Positions 1-5,831 of a DNA stretch of 20,987 bases are shown here, piece after piece. The notes below the pieces were generated by a model. That model was given only the letters and a program-made list of their open reading frames with translations, made no database searches and had not been told where the DNA came from. The DNA lies in the IMG/VR virus record IMGVR_UViG_3300008952_000353, positions 1 to 20,987 of that record. One strand, written 5' to 3'. This DNA is from a virus. Position numbers and translations under genes: made by a program. Numbering within the stretch: position 1 is the first letter of the stretch; every line of letters begins with the position of its first letter.

Positions 1-190
1 CAACTGTTTTTTCTTTTATGTCGTCGGTGGCTTTATTTATAGTAGAGTCTACTGCTTTTTCAATGACAGTTTCGACGGCTTTTTCTTTTAGTGTTTCTTT
101 GTTATTGGAAAACCAGTACCAGCCTCCAATGGTTGCTGCCACAATAATAATGATTATATAATTTTTTGTTGTTAAAACTTTCTTTTTCAT
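1..190 (-). CDS. Small one-helix membrane protein (3' end cut by window edge)
   Basis: The reading frame starts at the ATG at 188-190 and runs off the left edge without a stop, giving 63 codons. The protein starts MKKKVLTTKNY, then has one hydrophobic stretch at about residues 12-26 ending in GGWYWF. A charged, probably helical tail follows (KEKAVETVIEKAVDSTINKA). A positive N-terminus before the helix suggests the tail is outside the cytoplasm or periplasmic (inference). Only one base separates the start from the stop of the MscS-like gene, so the two are co-transcribed and probably translationally coupled. I recognise no family. A role in lysis (spanin-like) or in the envelope is possible but unsupported. 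Confidence 0.6.
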   Translation of the reverse strand, partial: MKKKVLTTKNYIIIIIVAATIGGWYWFSNNKETLKEKAVETVIEKAVDSTINKATDDIKEKTV

Positions 191-191
191 G

Positions 192-620
192 TTATTTTGT
201 TTTAGGATTGAACTCTGGGTCCCCGCCTTTAGGTAAATAAGGCTCACGTCCATTTTGAGGCAATGTTTTTTCGATGGTAAGCTCTTTTAATTGCTCATTG
301 GGTACGACCATCTTACTTTTGCGATCTGTCATGTAAAAAGTAGTGCTGGTTAAGCCAACCCTAACTATTCGAGCTTGACGCCCGCTAATATAAATGATAT
401 CATCGTTATTGAAATGAGACCCATAAAATATTAAAATCCCTTTGGCAAAATTCATCATTACATCTTTAGCTAAAATCACAGCTACGCCAGCTGCAAACAT
501 CCATCCATATTGAGAGAACAAATGTTGAGCAATGTTTTCTATTTGTTCAGGTTGTAACCCCAGTTGCTCTGTTAAGTTGGTGTTATTAAGTAGATTTGTA
601 AGTGCATTAATATTTTCCAT
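192..620 (-). CDS. Miniature MscS-like membrane protein (one helix plus beta domain)
   Basis: 142 residues. Residues about 39-66 form a hydrophobic, glycine- and alanine-containing helix resembling the pore-lining third helix of MscS. It is followed at about 70-120 by a segment typical of the MscS beta domain: DDIIYISGRQARIVRVGLTS, then TTFYMTDRKSKMVVPN with the family's conserved VPN (residues 106-108). Bacterial MscS proteins are usually about 280 residues with three helices and a C-terminal cytoplasmic cage. Here the first two helices and the cage are missing, so the protein resembles a core cut from the channel. The N-terminal 35 residues are polar and asparagine-rich. The gene lies between a lipoprotein gene (2-base gap) and another membrane protein gene, pointing to an envelope function. 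Whether it gates anything is unknown; the family call rests on the beta-domain pattern. Confidence 0.65.
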   Translation of the reverse strand: MENINALTNLLNNTNLTEQLGLQPEQIENIAQHLFSQYGWMFAAGVAVILAKDVMMNFAKGILIFYGSHFNNDDIIYISGRQARIVRVGLTSTTFYMTDRKSKMVVPNEQLKELTIEKTLPQNGREPYLPKGGDPEFNPKTK

Positions 621-622
621 TT

Positions 623-838
623 TTATTTTTTATCTTTATTCATTGGCATTAATTTAGGAAGATGAGTATCAAAACCTTCAAAAATACTTGGTTCTTCTTG
701 GTACGGATGAGCAGGATAATATTCCAGTTCAATTCCTGTTAGACTTACATCTACCTCTTTTAGGTTAGCGCATCCGGTAAGAAAGACCATCAAAATGAAA
801 TATTTTAAAAATTTTTTCACAATAAATTTTACACTCAT
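623..838 (-). CDS. Small lipoprotein
   Basis: 71 residues from the ATG at 836-838. The sequence has a basic N-terminus (KKFLKYF), a hydrophobic core (FILMVF) and a lipobox LTGC with the cysteine at residue 23. Signal peptidase II would leave a lipid-anchored mature protein of about 49 residues, rich in acidic, aromatic and proline residues. An alternative in-frame GTG start at 818-820 gives a cleaner signal peptide (M/V-KKFLKYFILMVFLTGC). It also lies 7 bases after a TGTAAA core of the recurrent promoter-like motif, which overlaps the ATG. I consider the GTG start at least as likely. This is the first gene of the minus-strand envelope operon running to the left edge. No further family similarity is recognised; an outer-membrane spanin is one option, untested. 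Confidence 0.65.
   Translation of the reverse strand: MSVKFIVKKFLKYFILMVFLTGCANLKEVDVSLTGIELEYYPAHPYQEEPSIFEGFDTHLPKLMPMNKDKK
822..836 (-). promoter_or_regulatory. Phage promoter-like motif, lipoprotein operon
   Basis: On the minus strand the bases read GAGTGTAAAATTTAT, one base longer than the shared consensus AAGTGTAATTTAT. The TGTAAA core at 828-833 is 7 bases from a GTG codon (818-820), the same kind of spacing as at other copies. The motif overlaps the first codons of the longer lipoprotein frame, so this copy is weaker evidence than the intergenic ones. Confidence 0.35.
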
Positions 839-934
839 TGGGGATTATTTACCTCAACTTATTTTAAATCGGGGAATATCCCTCACGTAAATTATTTTGT
901 TGCAAGAAAATAAAAGAAAAACGGAAAAAAAGTT

Positions 935-951
935 CTGGCACAATTCTTGCA
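935..951 (+). promoter_or_regulatory. Sigma-54-type promoter (-24/-12)
   Basis: The bases read CTGGCACAATTCTTGCA. Against the known sigma-54 consensus YTGGCACGRNNNTTGCW this differs at one position only (A for G after CAC). The GG (937-938) and GC (949-950) elements are at the required 12-base offset. Transcription would start near 962, just ahead of the ATG at 971. A small inverted repeat (GGGA-3-TCCC, 872-882) lies upstream; whether it is an activator site is speculation. The bases after the box (AGTGTATACAT) also resemble a degenerate copy of the phage motif, so a dual promoter is possible. Confidence 0.5.
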
Positions 952-970
952 GTGTATACATGATATGTCT

Positions 971-1480
971 ATGAAACATTTAATAAAAGTCGGGTTAGTA
1001 GCTGCCATTGCAGTTTCGCTAACATCAGTTCAAGCCCACCCTCAAAAAGATAAAGAAAAGCCGGAACGTCCCAAACATGAAAAGAAAATTGATCATAAAA
1101 AGATAAAAGAACGATTGAAGGCGGCTTTCGAAAAGCGTAAAAAGAATCGTGGTGAATCTAAGAGGAAAGGCCACAAAGTGCGCCATAAGGGAAATGCGTT
1201 TGGTAAGCTTGTTTTGGATGACGCCAAGATCAAGGAATTACGTGAAGCTTTTAAGGAAGCTTCTAAAAAGCATTGGGCCGGTTTCGATAGAGACAAGTGG
1301 AAGGATGCCACAGACGATGAGAAAAAGATTCTCAGAGAGCAAATGGCGGCTTCCAGAAAAGAGTGGATGGAAACAATGAAAAGTCATCGCACCGAAGTTC
1401 ATGCTCGTATTAAAGAGATTCGCGAAGAGTTCAAAAATAAAAGAGATGAAGTCATTGATGGCAACCAACCCGGAGAATAA
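971..1480 (+). CDS. Secreted lysine-rich helical protein
   Basis: About 169 residues from the ATG at 971. The frame is open upstream to a TTG at 947 and another ATG at 965, but only the start at 971 gives a clean Sec signal peptide: MKHLIKVGLVAAIAVSLTSVQA, cut here as MKHLIK, then a hydrophobic core, then VQA before HPQKD. The mature part is extremely rich in Lys, Arg, Glu and His, with long predicted helices and no cysteines, so it is probably an extended basic helical protein exported to the periplasm or cell surface. There is no convincing Shine-Dalgarno site. It is followed after 3 bases by a second secreted basic protein, and both sit between a sigma-54-like box and a strong terminator as an independent unit. 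Function is unknown. General similarity to helical periplasmic proteins of the Spy/CpxP kind is possible, but I do not see their LTxxQ motifs. Confidence 0.6.
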   Translation: MKHLIKVGLVAAIAVSLTSVQAHPQKDKEKPERPKHEKKIDHKKIKERLKAAFEKRKKNRGESKRKGHKVRHKGNAFGKLVLDDAKIKELREAFKEASKKHWAGFDRDKWKDATDDEKKILREQMAASRKEWMETMKSHRTEVHARIKEIREEFKNKRDEVIDGNQPGE

Positions 1481-1483
1481 TTT

Positions 1484-1945
1484 ATGAAGAAATATATTAT
1501 ATTCATTATTACGGCAGCCTTATTTTTAGGAGGCAGTACAGTTCAAGCCGACAAAAGCCATAAAACTAATAAAGTAGCACACGCTAAAGGAAAAGCTTCC
1601 CCCAATCAAGCTAAAGCAGCAGAAGCTCGAAAGAAATATGCTGCTGCGGCAAAAAAAATCAGAGAAGCAGTGAAAACTGGAAAACTTACCGAAGCTCAAG
1701 CTAAGGAAAAGTATGCCGCCCTCCGAAAGAAGATGGCACCGCATAGAGCTTCTAAAGAGGCAATCCTTAAGAGGTTTGATAAAAACAAAGATGGCAAATT
1801 ATGTGATCAAGAAAAAGCTGCCATGCGTAAAGCTATAGCAGAGAGAGTGAAAAGAGGGGCTCAAAAGGGCAGTAAGTCGCGTCGCGAACGAGGAGATCGT
1901 TCTCGTCGAGGAGGAGATCGAAAGAAAAGACCAGTGCGCAAGTAA
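1484..1945 (+). CDS. Secreted basic protein with one EF-hand
   Basis: 153 residues. A signal peptide (MKKYIIFIITAALFLGGSTV, with VQA-D as likely cleavage site at 22/23) precedes an alanine- and lysine-rich helical region (about 40-90). A canonical EF-hand calcium loop follows, with D99, N101, D103, G104 and E110 in DKNKDGKLCDQE. The last 30 residues are very basic with RRERGDRSRRGGDRKK-type repeats. Calcium binding outside the cytoplasm is a reasonable inference. Translation is supported by a GGAG at 1472-1475, 8 bases before the ATG, overlapping the end of the preceding gene. Two adjacent exported basic proteins suggest a shared role at the host surface, perhaps altering the envelope or attachment. 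EF-hand proteins with signal peptides are common in bacterial genomes but not in phage morphogenesis modules, so host origin is likely. Confidence 0.65.
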   Translation: MKKYIIFIITAALFLGGSTVQADKSHKTNKVAHAKGKASPNQAKAAEARKKYAAAAKKIREAVKTGKLTEAQAKEKYAALRKKMAPHRASKEAILKRFDKNKDGKLCDQEKAAMRKAIAERVKRGAQKGSKSRRERGDRSRRGGDRKKRPVRK

Positions 1946-1964
1946 TCAACCTGTAGAGTCTAAG

Positions 1965-1993
1965 AAAAAAGCCCCGCTTTCGCGGGGCTTTTT
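1965..1993. terminator. Bidirectional intrinsic terminator
   Basis: The arms GCCCCGC (1971-1977) and GCGGGGC (1982-1988) form a perfect GC stem with a TTTC loop. It is flanked by A-runs on the left (1965-1970) and T-runs on the right (1989-1993), so a U-tract follows the hairpin in both directions. It sits between the convergent genes ending at 1945 (plus) and 2000 (minus). Confidence 0.9.
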
Positions 1994-1999
1994 GTTTGT

Positions 2000-2434
2000 T
2001 TACATGTCGTGAGGATCTACTGGGGGAAATAGGGGATCACCTGAAGGGTACGGAAAATTAGTGTCTCTAACTGGGCTTTGAATTTTGCCTGAAATTTGAC
2101 CAGACAATTGATGACACCAACATAGGGCGGAAGCGTAGTCGTTGGCTATTCCGCTAATATTGTCTGTTACATATTCTGGGGTAAGATTGATAGAGACCGC
2201 GGCCATTCCTGTGGTTCCCGAGGTGGGAAAATCCGGGGTTGGTACGTATTCAACAAAACCAGTGGTTCCGTCTATGTAAGAGCTTTCTGTTATCGGGTTA
2301 GATTGTTCGTCTACTCCTGAAAATTGGCAGTTCATTCCAACGACCAATGAAGAGATGCCGGTTTTGTTGCTGTTATTGTAGAAAGGTTCTAGTCTAACGA
2401 AGGAATAAGTATAGGTTCCGGAAATATGACTCAT
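2000..2434 (-). CDS. Hypothetical protein, possibly virion-associated
   Basis: 144 residues with no signal peptide or membrane segment. The sequence is rich in Ser, Thr, Gly, Asn and Pro, with alternating beta-type segments and a proline-rich C-terminus ending in LFPPVDPHDM. This composition is typical of small phage structural or accessory proteins, but I recognise no family. A cysteine cluster (CWCH) lies near residue 108. The gene has its own sigma-70-type promoter whose -10 box is only 5 bases from the ATG, and it ends at the bidirectional terminator, so it is probably a single-gene unit. No Shine-Dalgarno site precedes the start. Confidence 0.55.
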   Translation of the reverse strand: MSHISGTYTYSFVRLEPFYNNSNKTGISSLVVGMNCQFSGVDEQSNPITESSYIDGTTGFVEYVPTPDFPTSGTTGMAAVSINLTPEYVTDNISGIANDYASALCWCHQLSGQISGKIQSPVRDTNFPYPSGDPLFPPVDPHDM

Positions 2435-2439
2435 TATTT

Positions 2440-2467
2440 ATGATACTTTTAAATGTGAATTTGTCAA
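2440..2467 (-). promoter_or_regulatory. Sigma-70-type promoter
   Basis: On the minus strand, TTGACA (2467-2462) is followed after 16 bases by TATCAT (2445-2440). The -35 box is a perfect match and the -10 box matches four or five of six positions. The expected transcription start falls at or within a base or two of the ATG at 2434, implying a nearly leaderless mRNA. Confidence 0.6.
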
Positions 2468-2472
2468 TTTTA

Positions 2473-2790
2473 TTATGGTGTTTTTTTTGGCGTATTTTTG
2501 CTGTCTTTAGCGCTATGACGAGCGAGCTCTACTTCTATTAATCGGAGGCGAGTTTCAAGGTCATCTATGTCTACAGTATTGCCGGAGATGGCATTTTGCA
2601 AAACCGCCATTTCGGTAATTTTTTTGTCCATTTGAATAAGCTTATCGTGAACTTTATCGAACTCCACTTTACTCGGGAATAAAGTTTGAAGATAAGCTAT
2701 AATAGCTAATCCGACAATAGGGGCGATTTTTAAAAAGGTATCTAAGTCCCCAAACCCAACCTTAGATGTTTCCTTTTTGATTGTGGTCAT
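2473..2790 (-). CDS. Small membrane protein with coiled coil (holin- or spanin-like candidate)
   Basis: 105 residues. An amphipathic N-terminus is followed by one hydrophobic segment at about residues 20-40 (LKIAPIVGLAIIAYLQTLF). A long heptad-like helix rich in Lys, Glu and Asp follows (about 45-95), and the protein ends with a basic KNTPKKTP tail. One helix plus a coiled coil fits several phage lysis proteins (some holins, inner-membrane spanins), but these features are not specific and I see no endolysin in the window. AGGA lies 5 bases before the ATG, one of the few plausible ribosome-binding sites here. A copy of the phage motif stands 12 bases upstream. Confidence 0.6.
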   Translation of the reverse strand: MTTIKKETSKVGFGDLDTFLKIAPIVGLAIIAYLQTLFPSKVEFDKVHDKLIQMDKKITEMAVLQNAISGNTVDIDDLETRLRLIEVELARHSAKDSKNTPKKTP

Positions 2791-2798
2791 ATATCCTA

Positions 2799-2811
2799 AT
2801 AATCTACACTT
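2799..2811 (-). promoter_or_regulatory. Phage promoter-like motif, membrane/coiled-coil gene
   Basis: The minus strand reads AAGTGTAGATTAT, two changes from the consensus AAGTGTAATTTAT. The TGTAGA core (2808-2803) is 12 bases from the ATG at 2790. It lies in the 47-base gap after the glycosyltransferase gene, where no -35 box is visible. Confidence 0.5.
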
Positions 2812-2837
2812 ATTTTTGATTTTTGTTGTTTAAAATT

Positions 2838-3941
2838 TTATTTAACTAAAAAATTACATTTTTCCCGTACTGCTCCGAGCCCGTAACGTTTCGTTGTAAT
2901 TAAATACTCAAAGTAATTTTCATACATTTTAGCCACCAAGTCAATGGTGAAGTTCTCTTCCGCATAGAGGCGACATTCTTTAGGGCTAATGGTTTCAATG
3001 ATGTTAAGAGCGTGATAAAACTCATTTAAGGAACGGCACCTAAAGCCTGTTTTTCCGTGAATATTATATTCTGCTAAGCCTCCCCAATCAGTTGATAAAA
3101 CCGGAGTACCAGAAATGAAAGCTTCTATCATTGCCCATCCACACGGCTCCGCATAAAGACTGGGCATTATTAAAGCTTTGGCGTTGGCGAGAAGCTCTTT
3201 GCGTTCATCGCCGCTTACGGTAGATATATATTCCGCCAGAGGGTTGTTTTTTTTGAGTTCATTTTTTAAGTTCTGTGGGCCCACAAATTTGATTGGAGTA
3301 GAAGAGGCTTTAGATAAATTTTGGGCAATATCAATCCCTTTGTTGTTTATCATACGCCCCAAGAACAGCAAATAGTTTTGTTTTTTATTTTGGTAGGTGA
3401 AATCCTCAAAATAGAAACCCGGAGGGATAACGTGATCGGTAAAAGGCGGAAAATTATTTTTATGTATAGAAAATTGTAATTTATGGAGCTGCGCGTAACT
3501 TTCGAAAACCTTGAACGGAGCAAAAGCCGAATCGTATCCAATGCTGGGCTCCACAATGGTAAAATCTTTAATAAGTTGGTCGCAGCAGGATTGATGACCA
3601 ATACCCCAAAAAGCTAAAACAAAATCATTTTCACCTTGTTTGTTTTTTTTAATTAAATTGGCGGAATTTTTATTAAATTCTTTATGAACCTCATTTTCAA
3701 TACTTTGAGTCAGAAAATTTTTCCATGATTGTTTTTTATAAACTTCTTCGTGGGTGGAGCGTGAAACCACATTAAAGTGTTGAGTGCAAGGCACTTTTGA
3801 GTCGGGATGACCATAGTGAAAAACAGTATGACCCCTGTGGGTCATGGCTTTGCAAAATTTATAAACTTTTTGCGTGAAAGCACATAAGGTTATTTCTTTG
3901 CGTGTAGGATGAACAGGAATCGATAAAACATGAAAAACCAT
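2838..3941 (-). CDS. Glycosyltransferase, GT-B fold, GT4-like
   Basis: 367 residues. The N-terminal half has a Rossmann-like start (FHVLSIPVHPTRKE) and an FWGIGH segment. The C-terminal half carries the nucleotide-sugar site: YLLFLGRMINNKG at about 190-205, then MPSLYAEPCGWAMIEAF with the retaining E-x7-E pair (E265, E273), then GTPVLSTDWGGLAEYN. These are hallmarks of the Glycos_transf_1/GT4 group, which transfers sugar from an activated donor with retention of configuration. Donor and acceptor cannot be read from sequence. In a phage it could modify host surface sugar, virion protein or DNA. It has its own sigma-70-type promoter, overlapping back to back with the promoter of the phoH operon. 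The gene is more AT-rich in places than the capsid genes, with many lysine AAA and isoleucine ATA/ATT codons. Confidence 0.88.
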   Translation of the reverse strand: MVFHVLSIPVHPTRKEITLCAFTQKVYKFCKAMTHRGHTVFHYGHPDSKVPCTQHFNVVSRSTHEEVYKKQSWKNFLTQSIENEVHKEFNKNSANLIKKNKQGENDFVLAFWGIGHQSCCDQLIKDFTIVEPSIGYDSAFAPFKVFESYAQLHKLQFSIHKNNFPPFTDHVIPPGFYFEDFTYQNKKQNYLLFLGRMINNKGIDIAQNLSKASSTPIKFVGPQNLKNELKKNNPLAEYISTVSGDERKELLANAKALIMPSLYAEPCGWAMIEAFISGTPVLSTDWGGLAEYNIHGKTGFRCRSLNEFYHALNIIETISPKECRLYAEENFTIDLVAKMYENYFEYLITTKRYGLGAVREKCNFLVK

Positions 3942-3953
3942 TATTTATTTTTA

Positions 3954-3981
3954 ATAATAAAGGGTTTTAGTGCCCAGTCAA
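3954..3981 (-). promoter_or_regulatory. Sigma-70-type promoter of the glycosyltransferase
   Basis: On the minus strand, TTGACT (3981-3976) and TATTAT (3959-3954) are separated by 16 bases. The predicted start is about 5 bases from the ATG at 3941. The -35 box shares bases 3980-3981 with the divergent phage-type motif. Confidence 0.55.
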
Positions 3982-3992
3982 GTGTAATCTTT
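3980..3992 (+). promoter_or_regulatory. Phage promoter-like motif, phoH-terminase operon
   Basis: The bases read AAGTGTAATCTTT. AAGTGTAAT is identical to the copies before the portal and protease genes. The core is 8 bases from the ATG at 3997. No further copy of the motif is seen until 9732, so this one would drive the whole phoH-to-terL operon. Confidence 0.6.
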
Positions 3993-3996
3993 GTAG

Positions 3997-4719
3997 ATGA
4001 GTAGAAAAAAAAGATCTACGGCGTCGGGAAAAATAATATCACTTGCGGAAAATAAATACAAGCTTTATCTTAAAAATTTTGAGTTAACAGAAAAACAACA
4101 TCAGTTTCTAAAAATAGCCTTTGACAAAAACACTAAAATAGTTTTTGTGTCGGGTCCAGCAGGTTCCTCCAAGACCTTCATTTCTATTTACGCTGCATTG
4201 CAATTGTTTAACATGAATATGAATCAAGATTTATTTTATGTTCGCACTATAGCAGAAAGCGGAGAAAGAAATTTAGGGAGTTTACCGGGGGATGTGGATG
4301 AAAAATTTCACCCATTCATGATGCCCCTTCAAGATAAGCTTACGGAGCTTTTATCTACAGACCAAATAAAAATGCTTATGGAAGAAAAAATAATACAGTG
4401 TGCTCCTATTAATTATTTACGAGGTGCAAGCTGGGACAATAAATTGATTATTGCTGATGAGTCTCAAAATTTTACAAGAAAAGAGCTCGTGACATTGATT
4501 ACCCGTATTGGAAATAATTCTAAATATTTTATATGTGGAGATCCTATGCAATCAGACATTAACGGTAAAACAGGTTTTGCCCCCGTTATGGAGCTTTTTG
4601 ACGATAATGAGTGTAAAGAAAAAGGTATACATACATTTCGTTTCTCTGAAGAAGACATCCTGAGAAGTGAAATTTTAAAATTTATAGTAAATAAACTAGA
4701 AAACAACCCAATAAAATAA
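3997..4719 (+). CDS. phoH: PhoH-like P-loop ATPase
   Basis: 240 residues. The Walker A motif is GPAGSSKT (G53-T60), with Ser in place of the usual Gly before Lys. Walker B is LIIADESQNFT (D154, E155) and is followed by LITRIGNNSKYFICGDPMQS, the PhoH signature with a conserved GD-x2-Q. PhoH-family proteins are ATPases found in many aquatic phages. Their exact task is unsettled, with RNA metabolism and phosphate stress proposed. The length matches the phage short form, which lacks the PIN domain of PhoH2. The gene is first in the plus-strand operon that continues through terL. The start at 3997 is fixed by the motif 8 bases upstream; no Shine-Dalgarno site is visible. Confidence 0.93.
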   Translation: MSRKKRSTASGKIISLAENKYKLYLKNFELTEKQHQFLKIAFDKNTKIVFVSGPAGSSKTFISIYAALQLFNMNMNQDLFYVRTIAESGERNLGSLPGDVDEKFHPFMMPLQDKLTELLSTDQIKMLMEEKIIQCAPINYLRGASWDNKLIIADESQNFTRKELVTLITRIGNNSKYFICGDPMQSDINGKTGFAPVMELFDDNECKEKGIHTFRFSEEDILRSEILKFIVNKLENNPIK

Positions 4720-4729
4720 ATTATAAAAA

Positions 4730-5131
4730 ATGGCTAGTATATTTTGTCCAGAATGTGGAGCTAAAAATAGTTACACTTTAAAGAAACCCAACTTCTGTCA
4801 AAGCTGTGGGGAAACCTTTGCAGCTTTTGGAATGTTGAGTGCGTCGGCGTCCAAGTCTAGTCTAAGAGCATCAGCTGGGAAAGAAGGGGAAGAAGTTATC
4901 CCTACATTATCTAAGTTAGAATATGATATTGATTTGTCCTCGTCGGCAACCAAAACCACTTTAGAGGATTTGGTTAATAACCCTATAAAGCCCGAAGATA
5001 TAACCTATAGGGCCACGGCCAAAACCAAACATAAAAAAATGTCTCCTGAAGATTTCGCCAGAGTCTCCCAAGCTGAATGTGCCTCTTCCCAAGGTAAGTC
5101 TAGGGACATTAGCAGTGGAGAAAAAGAATAA
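4730..5131 (+). CDS. Zinc-ribbon protein
   Basis: 133 residues. The N-terminus has two cysteine pairs, CPECG (residues 6-10) and CQSCG (23-27), forming a zinc ribbon. The rest is low-complexity, Ser-, Ala- and Lys-rich and probably disordered, except for short helical parts near EYDIDL and SPEDFARV. Zinc ribbons of this sort often mediate contact with RNA polymerase or nucleic acid. The direct overlap with a sigma-like gene makes a transcription cofactor role worth considering, but this is inference. It starts 10 bases after phoH ends. The A-rich sequence before the ATG holds no Shine-Dalgarno site. Confidence 0.7.
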   Translation: MASIFCPECGAKNSYTLKKPNFCQSCGETFAAFGMLSASASKSSLRASAGKEGEEVIPTLSKLEYDIDLSSSATKTTLEDLVNNPIKPEDITYRATAKTKHKKMSPEDFARVSQAECASSQGKSRDISSGEKE

Positions 5132-5831
5132 AGAGAGATATGAAGATAAATGTGATGTTATAGACAACGAGATAAGAAAGAGGTACTACAAATGGCATCT
5201 TCATGCTTTGGCGTGGATAGACTTTGATGACGTATCACAAATTATTCGGACTCACATTTACAACAAATGGAATCAATGGGATCAATCTAGACCGATAGAG
5301 CCATGGATAAATAAAATTATATCCAACCAGTTAAAAAATATTCTTCGTAACAATTATTCTAATTTTGCTCGCCCTTGCATAAGTTGTCCGCACAACCAGT
5401 CAAAGGAACAAGGAAAAGGGCAAATATCCAATTTATGTTCCGTAACTAAAAGTGGGCTACAATCTGAAGAATGTGATTTGTATGCTAAATGGTACAAAAC
5501 ACGAAAACAAGCTTATGATATTAAAATTCCTGTTTCATTAGAGACGAATGTTTATGATCGATGTACGTCACCAGAGGACCATTATGACATCGGGAGCGCT
5601 GTATCATCTATGCATTTAAGAATGCGACAGTTTTTAAACGATCGTCATTACATTATTTATAAAATGCTTTTTATTGACCATATCGAAGAAGATGTTGTTG
5701 CACGGGTATTAGGTTACAAGAGTAACGAAAAGGGGAGGAAGGCTGGATACAAACAAATTAAAAACTTAAAAAACTTTTACAAAAAAATTGCTAAAAAAAT
5801 ATGCAACGAGACAGATGTTTTTTTTGAATGA
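5079..5831 (+). CDS. Phage sigma-like factor with four-cysteine insertion
   Basis: 250 residues. Residues about 45-95 (WIDFDDVSQIIRTHIYNKW, then QWDQSRPIEPWINKII, then NQLKNILRNN) match sigma-70 region 2, which binds RNA polymerase and the -10 element. A segment with C100, C103, C119 and C131 follows, likely a zinc-binding insertion. The C-terminal part (about 195-245) has an HTH pattern, EEDVVARVLGYKSNEKGRKA, like region 4. It is probably the middle/late sigma factor that redirects host polymerase to phage promoters. The ATG at 5079 overlaps the zinc-ribbon gene by 53 bases. A GTG at 5115 with AGGGA 8 bases upstream is an alternative start that loses only 12 non-conserved residues. Its stop overlaps the next start (ATGA). 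Confidence 0.8.
   Translation: MPLPKVSLGTLAVEKKNKERYEDKCDVIDNEIRKRYYKWHLHALAWIDFDDVSQIIRTHIYNKWNQWDQSRPIEPWINKIISNQLKNILRNNYSNFARPCISCPHNQSKEQGKGQISNLCSVTKSGLQSEECDLYAKWYKTRKQAYDIKIPVSLETNVYDRCTSPEDHYDIGSAVSSMHLRMRQFLNDRHYIIYKMLFIDHIEEDVVARVLGYKSNEKGRKAGYKQIKNLKNFYKKIAKKICNETDVFFE

Noticed and set aside
871-883. GGGGAATATCCCT as an enhancer site for a sigma-54 activator.
   Set aside because: Arms are only four bases and a single copy is present; not enough to call a site.
886-899. CGTAAATTATTTTG on the plus strand resembles the promoter-like motif at 19538.
   Set aside because: The GTG core is missing and no start codon lies within 60 bases downstream; likely AT-rich coincidence.
951-961. 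AGTGTATACAT just before the secreted-protein gene as another copy of the phage motif.
   Set aside because: Only AGTGTA matches the consensus; the overlapping sigma-54-type box is the better explanation, so it was not counted.
1093-1744. Several open frames antisense or frame-shifted to the two secreted basic proteins.
   Set aside because: They arise from the lysine/glutamate-rich codons of the real genes; no start signals or protein-like composition.
2884-2897. GTTGTAATTAAAT on the plus strand inside the end of the glycosyltransferase gene.
   Set aside because: No gene on that strand follows before 3997 and the match is weaker.
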